The notes: generated by a model not told the origin, from the sequence alone. 64,000 nucleotides of DNA from JAEUIE01 sp046350055 (GCA_046350055.1 JAXMBC010000001.1:3720001-3784000); one strand, 5' to 3'. Counted from the stretch's first letter, positions 26,429 through 35,508 are shown. Numbers and translations are program-made.

Positions 26429-26917
26429 ATGGCTAGGCGAAGTGTATTTCGTGTATTTATCTCGACGTTGCGTAAGCAATGGAAGGAAGAACTGCCGCAT
26501 ATCCAGCCGATGAAAGAATCGTTAGGCTGGATCATGTCGAAAGCAAGCACATTCCATGCGGGCTATTCCGACAAACTCGGACTACATATTTTCGTCAACT
26601 TTCAACATTCATCAAAGGCTTGGCAAGTTGGTCAGTTTACGATTAACCTCATCCTTTCCAAGGAGATTGGCGTACCTACAGGAAACGGAATGTTCATTCC
26701 TGCGGATGGAGTTTCATTTACAGAGGGAAGTTATCGACTCGGCCACGTTCTCGGAAAGCGATTTGACAAATGGTGGCATCTTAAACATGATGATGCTCAG
26801 ATTCTTGGAGAAGAGTGGCGTCCATCAAGCTATGAGGACGAGGTGACAGTATTGAAAGAAGCAGTTGCCGACGTTACGGGTGACGTGTGTAGAGCCTTAG
26901 TAATGCTTGGCTTGTGA
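26429..26917 (+). CDS. Small hypothetical protein, possibly DUF4304-like
   Basis: About 162 residues with no signal or membrane segment. The layout LRKQW...GLHIFVNFQHSSKAWQVGQFTINLILSK resembles the DUF4304 pattern (a helix, then FQ.S....FTIN strands), a family seen near polymorphic toxin immunity genes; this is a tentative reading. The base composition is AT-richer than nrdJ. The Met at 26429 is preferred to a TTG three codons upstream. No partner toxin is visible. Confidence 0.5.
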   Translation: MARRSVFRVFISTLRKQWKEELPHIQPMKESLGWIMSKASTFHAGYSDKLGLHIFVNFQHSSKAWQVGQFTINLILSKEIGVPTGNGMFIPADGVSFTEGSYRLGHVLGKRFDKWWHLKHDDAQILGEEWRPSSYEDEVTVLKEAVADVTGDVCRALVMLGL

Positions 26918-26987
26918 GAAGCGAGGTCCTCCAACTCTCACCTGGTTCACTCTCAACCACCAGACTAGGTGTACGGGAAATGTTGGA

Positions 26988-27027
26988 GGCGTGCCATGGA
27001 GATCATGTACTCGTGATCTCCGTGCTG
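26988..27027. repeat. 40-bp direct repeat, copy 1
   Basis: Begins GGCGTGCCATGGA and contains the small hairpin GGAGATCA / TGATCTCC (loop TGTACTCG). It matches copy 2 at 27795 in 38 of 40 bases, same orientation, 807 bases away. Confidence 0.7.
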
Positions 27028-27095
27028 GACGTGCCATCTCAGCAAGTCCTCACAGCAAAACTAAGTACAGCATCGCCGTGGCACACCAACGCTAA

Positions 27096-27329
27096 TTCCC
27101 ACAAGCCCCCGAAGCCCTCCGCCAACATTACCTCGCCGTGACGGACGCTGCCGAACGAGCCCGCCACCATCCCGGCTCCTTCTGGCAAGAGAGATTCACC
27201 GAACAGCAAACAGCTGTATCAGTGCCCATGTGTATAGAACTTGCTAATCAGCACTTGTTGATGATATGCTGCTTGGATGAACGGGTTGATCCTCGAGATA
27301 TTGAAGCCCAAACAAGAACCACGATTTGA
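27096..27329 (+). pseudogene. Possible fragment of a decayed coding sequence
   Basis: After a stop at 27093 the frame reads as protein-like (PQAPEALRQHYLAVTDAAER, then ARHHPGSFWQERF). It has no plausible start, and beyond about 27225 it loses character and overlaps the next ORF in another frame. This looks like the remnant of a larger gene, but the family is not recognised. Confidence 0.25.
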
Positions 27330-27765
27330 TGTCTTGTTTGCTTCCGTGATGTGGGACCTGGACCTCTTGCAATGGAATTCCAGGTCATCTCATCTCTGGT
27401 TTTCTCCTCCTCCACCGGATGATTGGGACTTCATCTGGCGGCCAGGAACCATGAGCCGCTACGGAAGGTATTTGTGCGAGGAACACATTGAATTCACTGG
27501 CTATGCGCTGGACCAACTGAATGTCGTACTTCCTCAACCGGTTGCCTGGCTGTCGTATGTTGACAGTTCATGTTGGGAGTTTTACCACACTGAAACAGAA
27601 GTGCTCCAGGTGCTGGCTGCAAAATGGCAATGGTCAGAACTGATTCGAGCTCATCCAAGTTCACTGAAAGATCGAAAGCAGTCGCTGCGCGAAGCTGGAT
27701 TCCTATCCATTCTCGATCATACACATTCTGGTCCCGCTTATTGGGAGCCAACACGAGAGAATTAG
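27277..27765 (+). CDS. Small hypothetical protein
   Basis: 162 residues, Trp-rich (MWDLDLLQW, WDFIWRPG, CWEFYH), no signal peptide or membrane segment. It has no recognised family. It stands alone between the two 40-bp repeats, with no clear ribosome-binding site. By size and isolation it may be an orphan immunity or cargo gene, but nothing shows this directly. Confidence 0.4.
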   Translation: MNGLILEILKPKQEPRFDVLFASVMWDLDLLQWNSRSSHLWFSPPPPDDWDFIWRPGTMSRYGRYLCEEHIEFTGYALDQLNVVLPQPVAWLSYVDSSCWEFYHTETEVLQVLAAKWQWSELIRAHPSSLKDRKQSLREAGFLSILDHTHSGPAYWEPTREN

Positions 27766-27794
27766 ACTGACTGGTGGTCGGGAGATTGATGAAA

Positions 27795-27834
27795 GGCGTG
27801 CCTTGGCGATCATGTACTCGTGATCTCCGTGCTG
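27795..27834. repeat. 40-bp direct repeat, copy 2
   Basis: Differs from copy 1 only at positions 9 and 13. Here it is also bounded by GGCGTGC and, further right, GCACGCC (27841-27847), which can pair as an outer stem around the core hairpin. Confidence 0.7.
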
Positions 27835-28225
27835 CCGCGCGCACGCCCCCTCCACATGATGTTTCAGGAAACCATCTTTGTGCAGAAATCTTACGTAAGT
27901 TGATGTGGACTATGGCGTTGCGCCGAACATGGGAGTAGAATCCGGCACTGCGCGGAATGTACTCGTCGCAAAGATGATGGCGACTTTTCATGCACGGCCT
28001 TATTTTCTCGGCACTGTTCACCCCGCCTGGTTGCAACACCCCGACTGGTTCACGCTTGCAACCTTTTTGGGGCACCCTCGCTTACGCTTCGGGCTCGTAC
28101 TGCATTAGGACGTATTGCGCCACCGACGAAGACGACATTCCCGCTTCCGGGTACATCCAACGCAGTGTCATCATCGGCCCGGAAACGTGTAAGATAGTCT
28201 GCATCAGGCTCAACTGTTAGACCCT
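27835..28225. other. Non-coding accessory stretch
   Basis: No supportable ORF. It contains the tandem half-repeat CACCCCGCCTGGTT / CACCCCGACTGGTT, a terminator-like hairpin (listed separately) and the motif CTCGCTTACGCTTCGGGCT. It looks like repeat-rich debris. Confidence 0.3.
28029..28068 (+). terminator. Possible terminator-like hairpin
   Basis: GGTTGCAA pairs with TTGCAACC across a 19-base loop and is followed by TTTTT. No gene ends directly upstream on this strand, so it may be only a repeat. Confidence 0.3.
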
Positions 28226-28771
28226 ATGCCCGTCCGTCCTATTCTCCAACTTGGCCACCCGCTTCTGCTCGAACCATCGCAGCCGGTACATGACTTTGCC
28301 TCGCTGGCGATACAGGCTCTCGTCACCGATCTGGCCGATACTCTTGCTGCTTTCCGTCAGGCTCATGGTTATGGTCGGGGCATTGCAGCAGTACAGATCG
28401 GCACGCCGCTCCGTGTGATCTACATTCGGATGCAACCGACAGGCTTCTGTGGCCCGCTGCTGAACCCTGTCATCACCAGGGCCAGCAGCGAGATGATGGA
28501 ACTCTGGGACGACTGCTTCAGCTTTCCCGAGTTGATGGTGAAAGTTCGCCGCCATTTGAGAATCACAGTCAATTACGTTGATGATACGGGCATATCACAA
28601 ATACTGGAAGCTGAAGGGGCACTGGCGGAGTTGCTGCAACACGAACTCGATCATCTGGATGGCGTACTTGCCATCCATCGGGCTATCTCGCCATCGTCGT
28701 TCGCCACCCGGGAAGAGTGGCAGCGGCGATATCGAAATGAAATGACACCCTCACTGGAGAGCGTCTCGTAG
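28226..28771 (+). CDS. Peptide deformylase-family protein
   Basis: 181 residues. Motif 1 is GIAAVQIG, motif 2 is DDCFSFPE (the metal-ligand Cys is kept, but the usual EGCLS is changed) and motif 3 is LLQHELDHLDG, the HExxH-type zinc or iron site. Deformylases remove the formyl group from new N-termini. The altered motif 2 and the N-terminal Pro/Leu-rich start suggest a paralogue rather than the housekeeping enzyme; substrate use is unknown. It is a single rightward gene. Confidence 0.8.
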   Translation: MPVRPILQLGHPLLLEPSQPVHDFASLAIQALVTDLADTLAAFRQAHGYGRGIAAVQIGTPLRVIYIRMQPTGFCGPLLNPVITRASSEMMELWDDCFSFPELMVKVRRHLRITVNYVDDTGISQILEAEGALAELLQHELDHLDGVLAIHRAISPSSFATREEWQRRYRNEMTPSLESVS

Positions 28772-28839
28772 TAGCATGGGGTTTGTTGGCCCGCGGGAAA
28801 CGACAATACGAGAATGTCTGTTGCAGTTTGCTTTGAGAT

Positions 28840-28874
28840 GGTATTCCCTTGCAACATCCTCAGGGAATCATACC
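28840..28874 (+). promoter_or_regulatory. Imperfect hairpin before the GDSL hydrolase
   Basis: TTCCCT pairs with AGGGAA, extended imperfectly by GGTA and TACC on the outside. It ends 41 bases before the hydrolase start and could be a leader structure. The evidence is structural only. Confidence 0.3.
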
Positions 28875-28915
28875 GTTGTCATGGTTGCTAATCATTCCTG
28901 AATCAAGTGGTCATC

Positions 28916-29587
28916 ATGCTGCTGCGACTACTCACGCTGTGCCTCCTTCTCTGGCCGATCACCGCCTCAGCCCAGCAGAAAAAGGTCTGGAATCCAGGGA
29001 TTTGGGAGAAGGAGATTGCCCAGTTTGAAGCTGGCGACAAGAAGCGCATGCCGCCGAGCGAGGGCGTCCTGTTCGTTGGCAGTTCCAGCATCCGCTTGTG
29101 GAAAGTCGAGCGATCTTTCCCCGACCTGCCTGTTATCAATCGCGGTTTCGGCGGTTCGCACCTGGGTGACAGCCTGTACTATGCCGATCGCATCATTCTC
29201 AAATACTCCCCTAAAAGTATCGTCCTCTATGCTGGCGATAATGATCTCGCCGACGGCGTCTCTCCAGAACAATTGGGCCGCGAGTTTCAGCAGTTGACCA
29301 GCCTCATCCATGAGAAGCTGCCCCGGACCCATATCTACGTAATCGGGATCAAGCCCAGCCCTGCACGCTGGGCCCTCTTCGACAAGCAGACCGAGACCAA
29401 TCAGTTGATTGCCAGACTCTGTGCACAGGATGCCCGGCTCCACTATGTCGACATTGTCAAGCTGATGCTCAATGACGCTGGCAGGCCACGCCCCGAACTC
29501 TACAAAGAGGATGGCCTGCATGTGAATGATAAGGGATATGCACTATGGGCTTCAGTGTTGAAGCCGTTGCTTACCTACACTCCATAA
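28916..29587 (+). CDS. Secreted SGNH/GDSL-type hydrolase
   Basis: 223 residues with a signal peptide (MLLRLLTLCLLLWPITASAQ). SGNH blocks are visible: block I FVGSSSIRLW (catalytic Ser), block III YAGDNDLA (Asn), and block V EDGLHVNDKGY with the Asp-x-x-His pair. Family members are extracytoplasmic esterases or acetyl-hydrolases that act on lipids or carbohydrates. The Met at 28916 begins the signal peptide; the GTG three codons upstream is less likely. The next gene starts 6 bases after its stop. Confidence 0.88.
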   Translation: MLLRLLTLCLLLWPITASAQQKKVWNPGIWEKEIAQFEAGDKKRMPPSEGVLFVGSSSIRLWKVERSFPDLPVINRGFGGSHLGDSLYYADRIILKYSPKSIVLYAGDNDLADGVSPEQLGREFQQLTSLIHEKLPRTHIYVIGIKPSPARWALFDKQTETNQLIARLCAQDARLHYVDIVKLMLNDAGRPRPELYKEDGLHVNDKGYALWASVLKPLLTYTP

Positions 29588-29593
29588 TCAGCC

Positions 29594-30496
29594 ATGCCGG
29601 AACTGCCCGATTTAACGATTTACATCGAGGCTCTGCAAAGGCGGATGCTGGGCAAGAAACTGCAGCGAGTACGACTGAATCATCCGTTTCTACTCAAGAC
29701 AGTCGAGCCTGGCATTGAATCTGTTGCGGGCAGAGAGGTTTGCGATGTCCGGAGGATTGCCAAGCGCATCGCCATCGGTGTCGAAGGAGATGTGTGGCTT
29801 GTAATCCACCTGATGCTGGCAGGCCGGTTTCACTGGAAGCCTGCGGGGTTCAAACTTTCACGAGGTTATGGACTGGCAGCTTTCGATGTCGCAGATGGCT
29901 GCCTGGTGCTGACAGAAGCTGGCAGCAAACGGCGAGCTTCGCTACATGTGGTGCAGGGGGAAGCCGGCCTGGTTTCCCATGACCCCGGTGGGCTTGAGGT
30001 GATGACAGCGACGGCGTTTCAATTGCAGCAAGTCCTTCACGAACATGGCAGGAACCGGGCGATCAAGAAAGTACTGACCGATCCTGCGATCATAAGTGGT
30101 ATCGGCAACGCTTATTCCGATGAGATTCTTCATCGGGCCAGGATGTCGCCTTTTGCCATTGCTCACAAGCTGGATGAAGAAGATGTCCAGCGACTTCATT
30201 CTGCCATCCGCGACGTCATGAGCGAGTGGATCGGCCGGTTGCGTGAAGAAGTGGGTAATGGCTTCCCCGAGAAGGTAACTGCATTCCGGCCGGGAATGGC
30301 AGTGCATGGGAAGTATGGTCACCGTTGCCCGGTCTGCAATGCACCCATCCAGCGTATCCGCTACGCCGACAAGAAGGAGACCAACTATTGTCCCGGCTGT
30401 CAGACCGGCGGTAAGCTACTGGTAGACCGGGTGATGTCGAGGTTGCTCAAGGATGATCGTCCCAAACACCTTGATGATCTGGAAGAAGACGAGTAA
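29594..30496 (+). CDS. Fpg/Nei-family DNA glycosylase paralogue
   Basis: 300 residues. The N-terminal MPELPDL keeps Pro2 and Glu3, the catalytic residues of the Fpg/Nei fold. IKKVLTDPAIISGIGNAYSDEILHRA is the H2TH region and the C-terminal CPVCN...CPGCQTGG is the zinc finger. Such enzymes cut oxidised bases and nick by beta/delta elimination. It differs from the canonical MutM at 48194 (PELPE) and has a longer acidic tail (DDLEEDE). It may have another base preference. It is tightly linked to the GDSL gene. Confidence 0.85.
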   Translation: MPELPDLTIYIEALQRRMLGKKLQRVRLNHPFLLKTVEPGIESVAGREVCDVRRIAKRIAIGVEGDVWLVIHLMLAGRFHWKPAGFKLSRGYGLAAFDVADGCLVLTEAGSKRRASLHVVQGEAGLVSHDPGGLEVMTATAFQLQQVLHEHGRNRAIKKVLTDPAIISGIGNAYSDEILHRARMSPFAIAHKLDEEDVQRLHSAIRDVMSEWIGRLREEVGNGFPEKVTAFRPGMAVHGKYGHRCPVCNAPIQRIRYADKKETNYCPGCQTGGKLLVDRVMSRLLKDDRPKHLDDLEEDE

Positions 30497-30678
30497 CCAA
30501 AGGGCAGTGGCTGCCTGGCCTCGGTATTTCAGTTGCCAGCCACAATGTGAATTGCATTGCCCGTACCTCGCCACATTTTTCTTCATTCCCTCTTCATCGA
30601 GTCATGCTCCTCTCAGCGTATGCTACCATACAACAGAGTGCCGTTGCTCCATCCAGTCCATTCGGCTAAATTAACAGC

Positions 30679-31806
30679 ATGACCTTATCAACAGATGTTG
30701 TTGCGCCTGTTCCTGCCACGGTTCAGCCCCAACTACTTCCCAAATTCCCCAAAGATAGTGCCTTCCAGGTGGAACTTCACCGCAGAGTGGAAGAGCACTT
30801 TGCCACCACTGGCAAGTTTCAGCGTGATTGCCCGCGCATGTACCTGAAGACCGGCATCATCATGCTGAGCTTCGTCCTCAGTTATAGTCTGATCGTCTTC
30901 GTGACCATGCCCTGGTGGCTGGTGATCCCTGTCGGTATCTGGCTAGGCCTCTCGATGGCTGCCATCGGTTTCAACATACAGCACGATGCCGGCCATCGGG
31001 CCTATTCCAATGTGGATTGGATCAACAAGCTCATGTCCTGGACCATCGATCTCGTCGGTGGCAGTTCCTACATGTGGCACTGGAAGCATGGCGTCTTCCA
31101 TCACACCTATACCAATATCTCCGGGCACGATAGCGACATTGAACTGGGTGTCCTCGGACGCCTGTCCCCGCATCAGAAGCGATATTCCTTTCATCGCTGG
31201 CAGCAGTTCTATCTCTGGCCTCTCTATGGCTTTGTTGTTATCAAGTGGCATCTTTTCGACGACTTTCATTCCTACATAACCGGAAAGATTGGCGAACACC
31301 GTTACCCTCGTCCGAGGGGGTGGGACCTGGTGATTTTTCTGGCGGGTAAAGCTGTGTTCTTCGGCCTTGCTTTCGTGCTGCCAATGTTCTTCCACCCCTG
31401 GTGGGTAGTGCTGCTCGTTTACATGATGACTGGACTGGTCACGGGAATCGTCCTGAGTGTGGTGTTTCAACTGGCACATTGTGATGAAGTTGCTGCTTTC
31501 CCATTGCCGGCGGAAGGCACCAATCGGATGGAGCACGGTTGGGCGATCCACCAGGCTTTAACCACTGTCGACTTCGCACAACGCAGCAGGCTGCTGACCT
31601 GGTTACTCGGTGGGCTGAACTACCAGATTGAGCACCATCTCTTCCCCAAGATCTGTCACACCAATTATCCTGCGATATCGAAAATTGTCAGGCAGACCTG
31701 TCTGGATTACGGTGTTCCGTACAACGTGCATGGCACCATCTGGAGCGCACTGAAAGCACATTACCGCTGGCTGCAAAAGATGGGGCAGCCCCAGCTTGCT
31801 GTCTAA
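30679..31806 (+). CDS. Fatty-acid desaturase (front-end/acyl-lipid type)
   Basis: 375 residues with four or more membrane segments. The three histidine boxes are HDAGH (near 102), HHTYTN (near 141) and QIEHH (near 316); the Gln in the last box is typical of front-end (delta-5/6) desaturases, here without the cytochrome b5 domain. It should introduce a double bond in a fatty acyl chain at the membrane; regiochemistry cannot be read from the sequence. It is separated by 182 bases from the glycosylase gene. Confidence 0.85.
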   Translation: MTLSTDVVAPVPATVQPQLLPKFPKDSAFQVELHRRVEEHFATTGKFQRDCPRMYLKTGIIMLSFVLSYSLIVFVTMPWWLVIPVGIWLGLSMAAIGFNIQHDAGHRAYSNVDWINKLMSWTIDLVGGSSYMWHWKHGVFHHTYTNISGHDSDIELGVLGRLSPHQKRYSFHRWQQFYLWPLYGFVVIKWHLFDDFHSYITGKIGEHRYPRPRGWDLVIFLAGKAVFFGLAFVLPMFFHPWWVVLLVYMMTGLVTGIVLSVVFQLAHCDEVAAFPLPAEGTNRMEHGWAIHQALTTVDFAQRSRLLTWLLGGLNYQIEHHLFPKICHTNYPAISKIVRQTCLDYGVPYNVHGTIWSALKAHYRWLQKMGQPQLAV

Positions 31807-31832
31807 CAATAGGCGTCGTCAGGCTGCGTCGA

Positions 31833-33029
31833 CTATTCCCGTTGGCGTACCACACCCAATGTCCGTGGCACAGCAATAAGATCCGTACTGGAGCGAATCA
31901 GCGTATCCTCTCCGGGGCCGTTTCCGGGAGGAGTATCTCTCCAGGCACTGCCTTGCGTTATCTGTCGGACGCCTTCCTGGAAAAGCGCTGTCATACTTTT
32001 GTGATCAAATTCAGTCATATTCCGTGGTAACTGGTAAGTACCGGGAATAGCTGCCATGTGAAAGAGATTTTGTTGCAAGTGACATTGGCACCAGATTCGG
32101 TAGACATCACCCCGCGTGTGGGCGTAGCTGAAGCCCAGCAGATTATCAAAAGCAATGGAAATGGCACGAGCGTTGACTTCCTCGGCATCAGCATACAGCT
32201 TGCCGGCAATGATGACATAAACATGACTGGTCCCACCAGCACGGGACTGGGCTGGCTGATAAAACACCGACTGCGAGACCGAGCCATCCACATGCAGCTC
32301 CACGTAGGGCTGGCCATTCACCGTGATCGGAATTCTTACTGGAGGAAAGATGCCAGGCAAAGCTGATGAAGCCAGCATGATCTTTTTGATGAGATCATGA
32401 TCTCCCGGTTGCCCTCGACTGCAGATGGCCCCCATGTCCCAAACAACGAAGCGATGCCCTTCCATTTCGGTAGTGCCGATGTACAGTCGTCGGCCACGGT
32501 TGTGTTCTCTGGCAATAGATTGCATCATCTGCGGTGTGATCATTTCATCTATCTTTCGCTCCAGGGGCCGATTGGTCGCGAGTGCTTCACTGAAGATTCC
32601 AGTGATCGGCCGGATACGGTAGATGTCACGTGAATCCACAGTGGTGTACAATTCACGCAATTGCTGGTCGTAGCCAGAGCCCAGAAATGCAAACGGCGCG
32701 ATCAAAGCCCCGGTACTGATACCGGTCACCACGTCGAAACATGGTCGATCGCCCCTGCACGACCATCCATAGAGCACTCCCACCGAGTAGGCTCCATAAG
32801 CCCCGCCGCCTGAGAGACACAACACCGCGTGCGCTGGCTTTTGCTGAGAGGTCAACTGTGCAGGCAATGTCGGTGGGTTTGCTGGCTGCGATTGAGGATC
32901 GATCAAATCATTGGTTTGAATTCCGGCCGTCGTGGGTGATTGTTCGTCCCGGCTGCGCAACAGGCAGCCTCCTGCCAGGCCAGGCAGAACCGCAATGAAC
33001 AGCAGAACAACGAAATACCTGCGACCCAT
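31833..33029 (-). CDS. Patatin-like phospholipase lipoprotein
   Basis: 398 residues. The N-terminus has a lipoprotein signal with the lipobox LAGGC (Cys 22). The patatin glycine-rich loop is SGGGAYG, the nucleophile elbow is GISTG with Ser about 105, and the catalytic Asp is in VDGSVS. Patatins are acyl hydrolases; at the outer face it may act on phospholipids. The Met at 33029 begins the lipoprotein signal. It is convergent with the desaturase. Confidence 0.87.
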   Translation of the reverse strand: MGRRYFVVLLFIAVLPGLAGGCLLRSRDEQSPTTAGIQTNDLIDPQSQPANPPTLPAQLTSQQKPAHAVLCLSGGGAYGAYSVGVLYGWSCRGDRPCFDVVTGISTGALIAPFAFLGSGYDQQLRELYTTVDSRDIYRIRPITGIFSEALATNRPLERKIDEMITPQMMQSIAREHNRGRRLYIGTTEMEGHRFVVWDMGAICSRGQPGDHDLIKKIMLASSALPGIFPPVRIPITVNGQPYVELHVDGSVSQSVFYQPAQSRAGGTSHVYVIIAGKLYADAEEVNARAISIAFDNLLGFSYAHTRGDVYRIWCQCHLQQNLFHMAAIPGTYQLPRNMTEFDHKSMTALFQEGVRQITQGSAWRDTPPGNGPGEDTLIRSSTDLIAVPRTLGVVRQRE

Positions 33030-33159
33030 GTCCCCATCCAATGTGCCAAATGAACTTTACCCGATAGGGTGTGGGACATGAGTGAAATGAGGTTCAACTG
33101 CTTAGTTTAACGTGTCATGGGGTGGGATCGTGCTGACTGGGCAAATAGTATGAAACGTC

Positions 33160-33197
33160 AGCGGCACAGGCATTCTTTCCAGAACGCCTGTGCCACT
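33160..33197. repeat. Dispersed GTGGCAC-ended hairpin repeat
   Basis: The 17-bp arms AGCGGCACAGGCATTCT and AGAACGCCTGTGCCACT pair at 15 positions around loop TTCC. It lies between the patatin gene and the fasciclin gene and shares its end sequence with the repeats at 9778 and 49868. Confidence 0.65.
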
Positions 33198-33221
33198 TGT
33201 GATTACTCTGGAAATATTAGC

Positions 33222-33707
33222 TTAGCTCTTGGGGAGCAACACGGTGTCGATCACATGAATAACGCCGTTCTTGCACTTGATGTCAGTCTTGATGACTTCT
33301 GCATTGCCTACCCAGACCTTGCCTTCCTTAACCTTGATGGTGAACTTACCATTCAGGGTTTCCACTTCCTGGCCATCCATCTTCACCACATCGCCAGCCA
33401 TCACATTGCCCTTGACCACATGGGCTTTCAGGATGCCGGTGAGTTTGGCCTTGTCAGCCAGCACAGCCTTGATGGTTTCTTCGCCCAGCTTTTCAAAAGC
33501 AGCGTTAGTGGGGGCGAACACCGTGAAGGGGCCGTCACCGTTGAGTGTATCGACAAGTTCAGCAGCCTTGACTGCAGTTACCAGGGTGGAGAAATCCTTA
33601 TTACCAATAGCGGTGCCGACAATGGTTTCTTCCGCCATGCGGGCAGCAGCCACGGTGCAGGTGAAAGCCAGACCAAGAGCGAGCACTGCAAAGATACGAC
33701 GCAACAT
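33222..33707 (-). CDS. Secreted fasciclin-domain protein
   Basis: 161 residues: signal peptide (MLRRIFAVLALGLAFTCTVAAA), then one FAS1 domain. The H1 box is DGPFTVFAPTNAAFEKL and the H2 region is NGVIHVIDTVLLP. FAS1 domains mediate adhesion or carbohydrate contact at the cell surface. The Met at 33707 follows GAGGAG with a 7-base gap; the longer frame upstream adds a non-signal segment. It is a lone gene. Confidence 0.9.
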   Translation of the reverse strand: MLRRIFAVLALGLAFTCTVAAARMAEETIVGTAIGNKDFSTLVTAVKAAELVDTLNGDGPFTVFAPTNAAFEKLGEETIKAVLADKAKLTGILKAHVVKGNVMAGDVVKMDGQEVETLNGKFTIKVKEGKVWVGNAEVIKTDIKCKNGVIHVIDTVLLPKS

Positions 33708-33896
33708 TACCAACTCCTCATTGACGTGAGCAGACTTTCCACGCCATGACCACCCGGTCATGTAAACAATTCGGTGAAGAAGTCTTGTAGGCTGGGTGCG
33801 GATGTGATTCATTCACCCATGCTTCGTGTTACGGCTGCAACAGTTATCCGGATGCACGAGTTGCAAAAAAAAAAATAAAGAAGACCGGTCATGACA

Positions 33897-34577
33897 TCAG
33901 GTGCCGCGGGTATGGCCCCACAGATCAATATGCAGCCGCGAGCCCAGCCGATAACCATGCGTTTTGCATAACTCCGCAAGCCACCGCCCCTTTTCCGCCA
34001 GCGTGGCGGCATCCAGTGCCTGAGGCATCAGAAAGATGGTCTCCCGCTTGACTCGTAGCAGCCGTCCCAGAATCTGCTGTACCTCAGCCAGATCTTCAGG
34101 GGCATCCATCACGAATTTGAACTGACACTCATAGTGGTCAAGAAACTGCTGGATCACCGGCAAGTTGATACGTTCACGATCATGCCGGTCCGCCCAACCT
34201 GTTTCTACGCCCGGCGTCGAATTGGCCAGTTTGGGGCTGAGGCTCATCAGGTCTGCAGCCAGCGGCTTGAATACTGTCGCCGCAGTTTCGATGGTGATGT
34301 GGTAGCCGGCCTGCTTGAGTAGCTGACACAGTTCTTCCATCTCAGGTGCGATCAGTGGCTCGCCACCTGTTACCACCACGTGCTGACAGTTGTAGCGTTT
34401 CACCTGCTCGATAACGGCATTCACACTCCAACTACTGCCTTCGGGATTCCACGAAGTGTAAGGGGTATCACAGAAACTGCAGCGGAGATTGCAGCCACTG
34501 GTGCGCACGAAAACAGAAGGCATGCCCACCAGCATGCCTTCGCCCTGTACTGAATGGAAGATCTCTGCAATCCGCAT
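33897..34577 (-). CDS. queE: 7-carboxy-7-deazaguanine synthase QueE
   Basis: 226 residues. A radical-SAM enzyme that converts 6-carboxytetrahydropterin to 7-carboxy-7-deazaguanine in the route to queuosine. The start MRIAEIFHSVQGEG, the FeS motif CNLRCSFC (CxxxCxxC) with TPYTSW after it, VVVTGGEPLI and SPKLANS are characteristic. It lies 9 bases after fabI on the same strand, an apparently non-functional pairing. A run of 11 T residues on this strand (33865-33875), just past the stop, may end transcription, but no good stem precedes it. queC, queD and queF are not in the window. Confidence 0.93.
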   Translation of the reverse strand: MRIAEIFHSVQGEGMLVGMPSVFVRTSGCNLRCSFCDTPYTSWNPEGSSWSVNAVIEQVKRYNCQHVVVTGGEPLIAPEMEELCQLLKQAGYHITIETAATVFKPLAADLMSLSPKLANSTPGVETGWADRHDRERINLPVIQQFLDHYECQFKFVMDAPEDLAEVQQILGRLLRVKRETIFLMPQALDAATLAEKGRWLAELCKTHGYRLGSRLHIDLWGHTRGT

Positions 34578-34586
34578 GGCGGCTGC

Positions 34587-35459
34587 CTATACTCCCATTA
34601 CGTTGTAGCCGTTGTCCACATACAGAACCTGCCCGGTAATGCCCGAAGCCATGGGACTGCACAGGAACAGCGTTGCCTGTGCCACTTCATCAGCAGTAAT
34701 GCCACGGGGCAGGGGGCTCTTCTCCGCAGCATGGTTGATCATCTGCTCGATATCGCCTATGCCCTTGGCAGCCCGGGAGGCGTAGGGCCCCGCGGAGATC
34801 GTGTTTACACGAATGTTGTCCTTGCCATAATTGAAAGCCAATTGCTTGGTATCAATCTGCAATGCTGCTTTGGCTGTCGACATGCCGCCGCCGTAGTGAG
34901 GCACCACTCGTTCGCCTCCAATGTAGGTGAGCGATACCACCGAGGCACCCTGTTTCATCAATGGTGTCAGGGCTCGCATCATGGCTGTCAGCGAGTAAGC
35001 GCTGATTGAGATTGCCTGGAGGTAAGCTGTGCGACTCGTCTCCCGCTGCGTCTTCTTTACTTCCGAACTGAAAGCGACAGAATGTACGATGATATCAATC
35101 TGCGGGAAATCGTCTTTGAGTTTGTCGTGCAGACCCTGCAACGTGAAGTCGCCATGTTTGGCATAGCGGCGGTCGGTCTTGGTTTTTTCGTCGACATCGG
35201 CCATGGTATCGTAGCTGACATCACAGGGAACCACCTTTTCCACCTTCAGGGTGCCTTTGCCAAAGGGGAGTACCCGGGCCTCAGCATCCTGTTCATTGCT
35301 GAGAAACATTTCGACAATGCCGGTGACGCGTGGGTGGACTGCAAAAATCAGCTTCGCCCCCGCTGCCTGCAGTGTTTTAGCGATGCTCCAGGCGAAACTC
35401 TCATTGTCGGATACACCAGTGATGAGAGCGACCTTGCCAGATAAATCGATGGGAATCAT
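34587..35459 (-). CDS. fabI: Enoyl-ACP reductase FabI, plant/chlamydia-like form
   Basis: 290 residues. The last step of each fatty-acid elongation cycle, NADH-dependent. The N-terminal GKVALITGVSDNESFAWSIA is the FabI nucleotide site, and the catalytic region is PHYGGGMSTAKAAL with Tyr and Lys. The insertion YDTMADVDEKTKTDRRYAKH and the end NGYNVMGV resemble the longer plant and chlamydial ENR group rather than E. coli FabI. This is a remembered family feature, consistent with PVC-group ancestry. It begins the fabI-queE unit and is divergent from the Nudix gene. Confidence 0.92.
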   Translation of the reverse strand: MIPIDLSGKVALITGVSDNESFAWSIAKTLQAAGAKLIFAVHPRVTGIVEMFLSNEQDAEARVLPFGKGTLKVEKVVPCDVSYDTMADVDEKTKTDRRYAKHGDFTLQGLHDKLKDDFPQIDIIVHSVAFSSEVKKTQRETSRTAYLQAISISAYSLTAMMRALTPLMKQGASVVSLTYIGGERVVPHYGGGMSTAKAALQIDTKQLAFNYGKDNIRVNTISAGPYASRAAKGIGDIEQMINHAAEKSPLPRGITADEVAQATLFLCSPMASGITGQVLYVDNGYNVMGV

Positions 35460-35496
35460 GAAACCTGTCCTTGCCTCGAGGCTAACTACATAATGT

Positions 35497-35508
35497 AACT
35501 ATATAGTT
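35497..35508. promoter_or_regulatory. 12-bp palindrome between fabI and the Nudix gene
   Basis: AACTATATAGTT is a perfect palindrome preceded by a related TAACTACATAATG stretch. It lies 38 bases upstream of the fabI start codon and 45 bases before the Nudix start, so it may be an operator or overlap an AT-rich promoter. Confidence 0.35.

Noticed and set aside
26988..27834. CRISPR array
   Set aside because: Only two repeats, with an 807-base separation rather than short spacers, and no cas genes.
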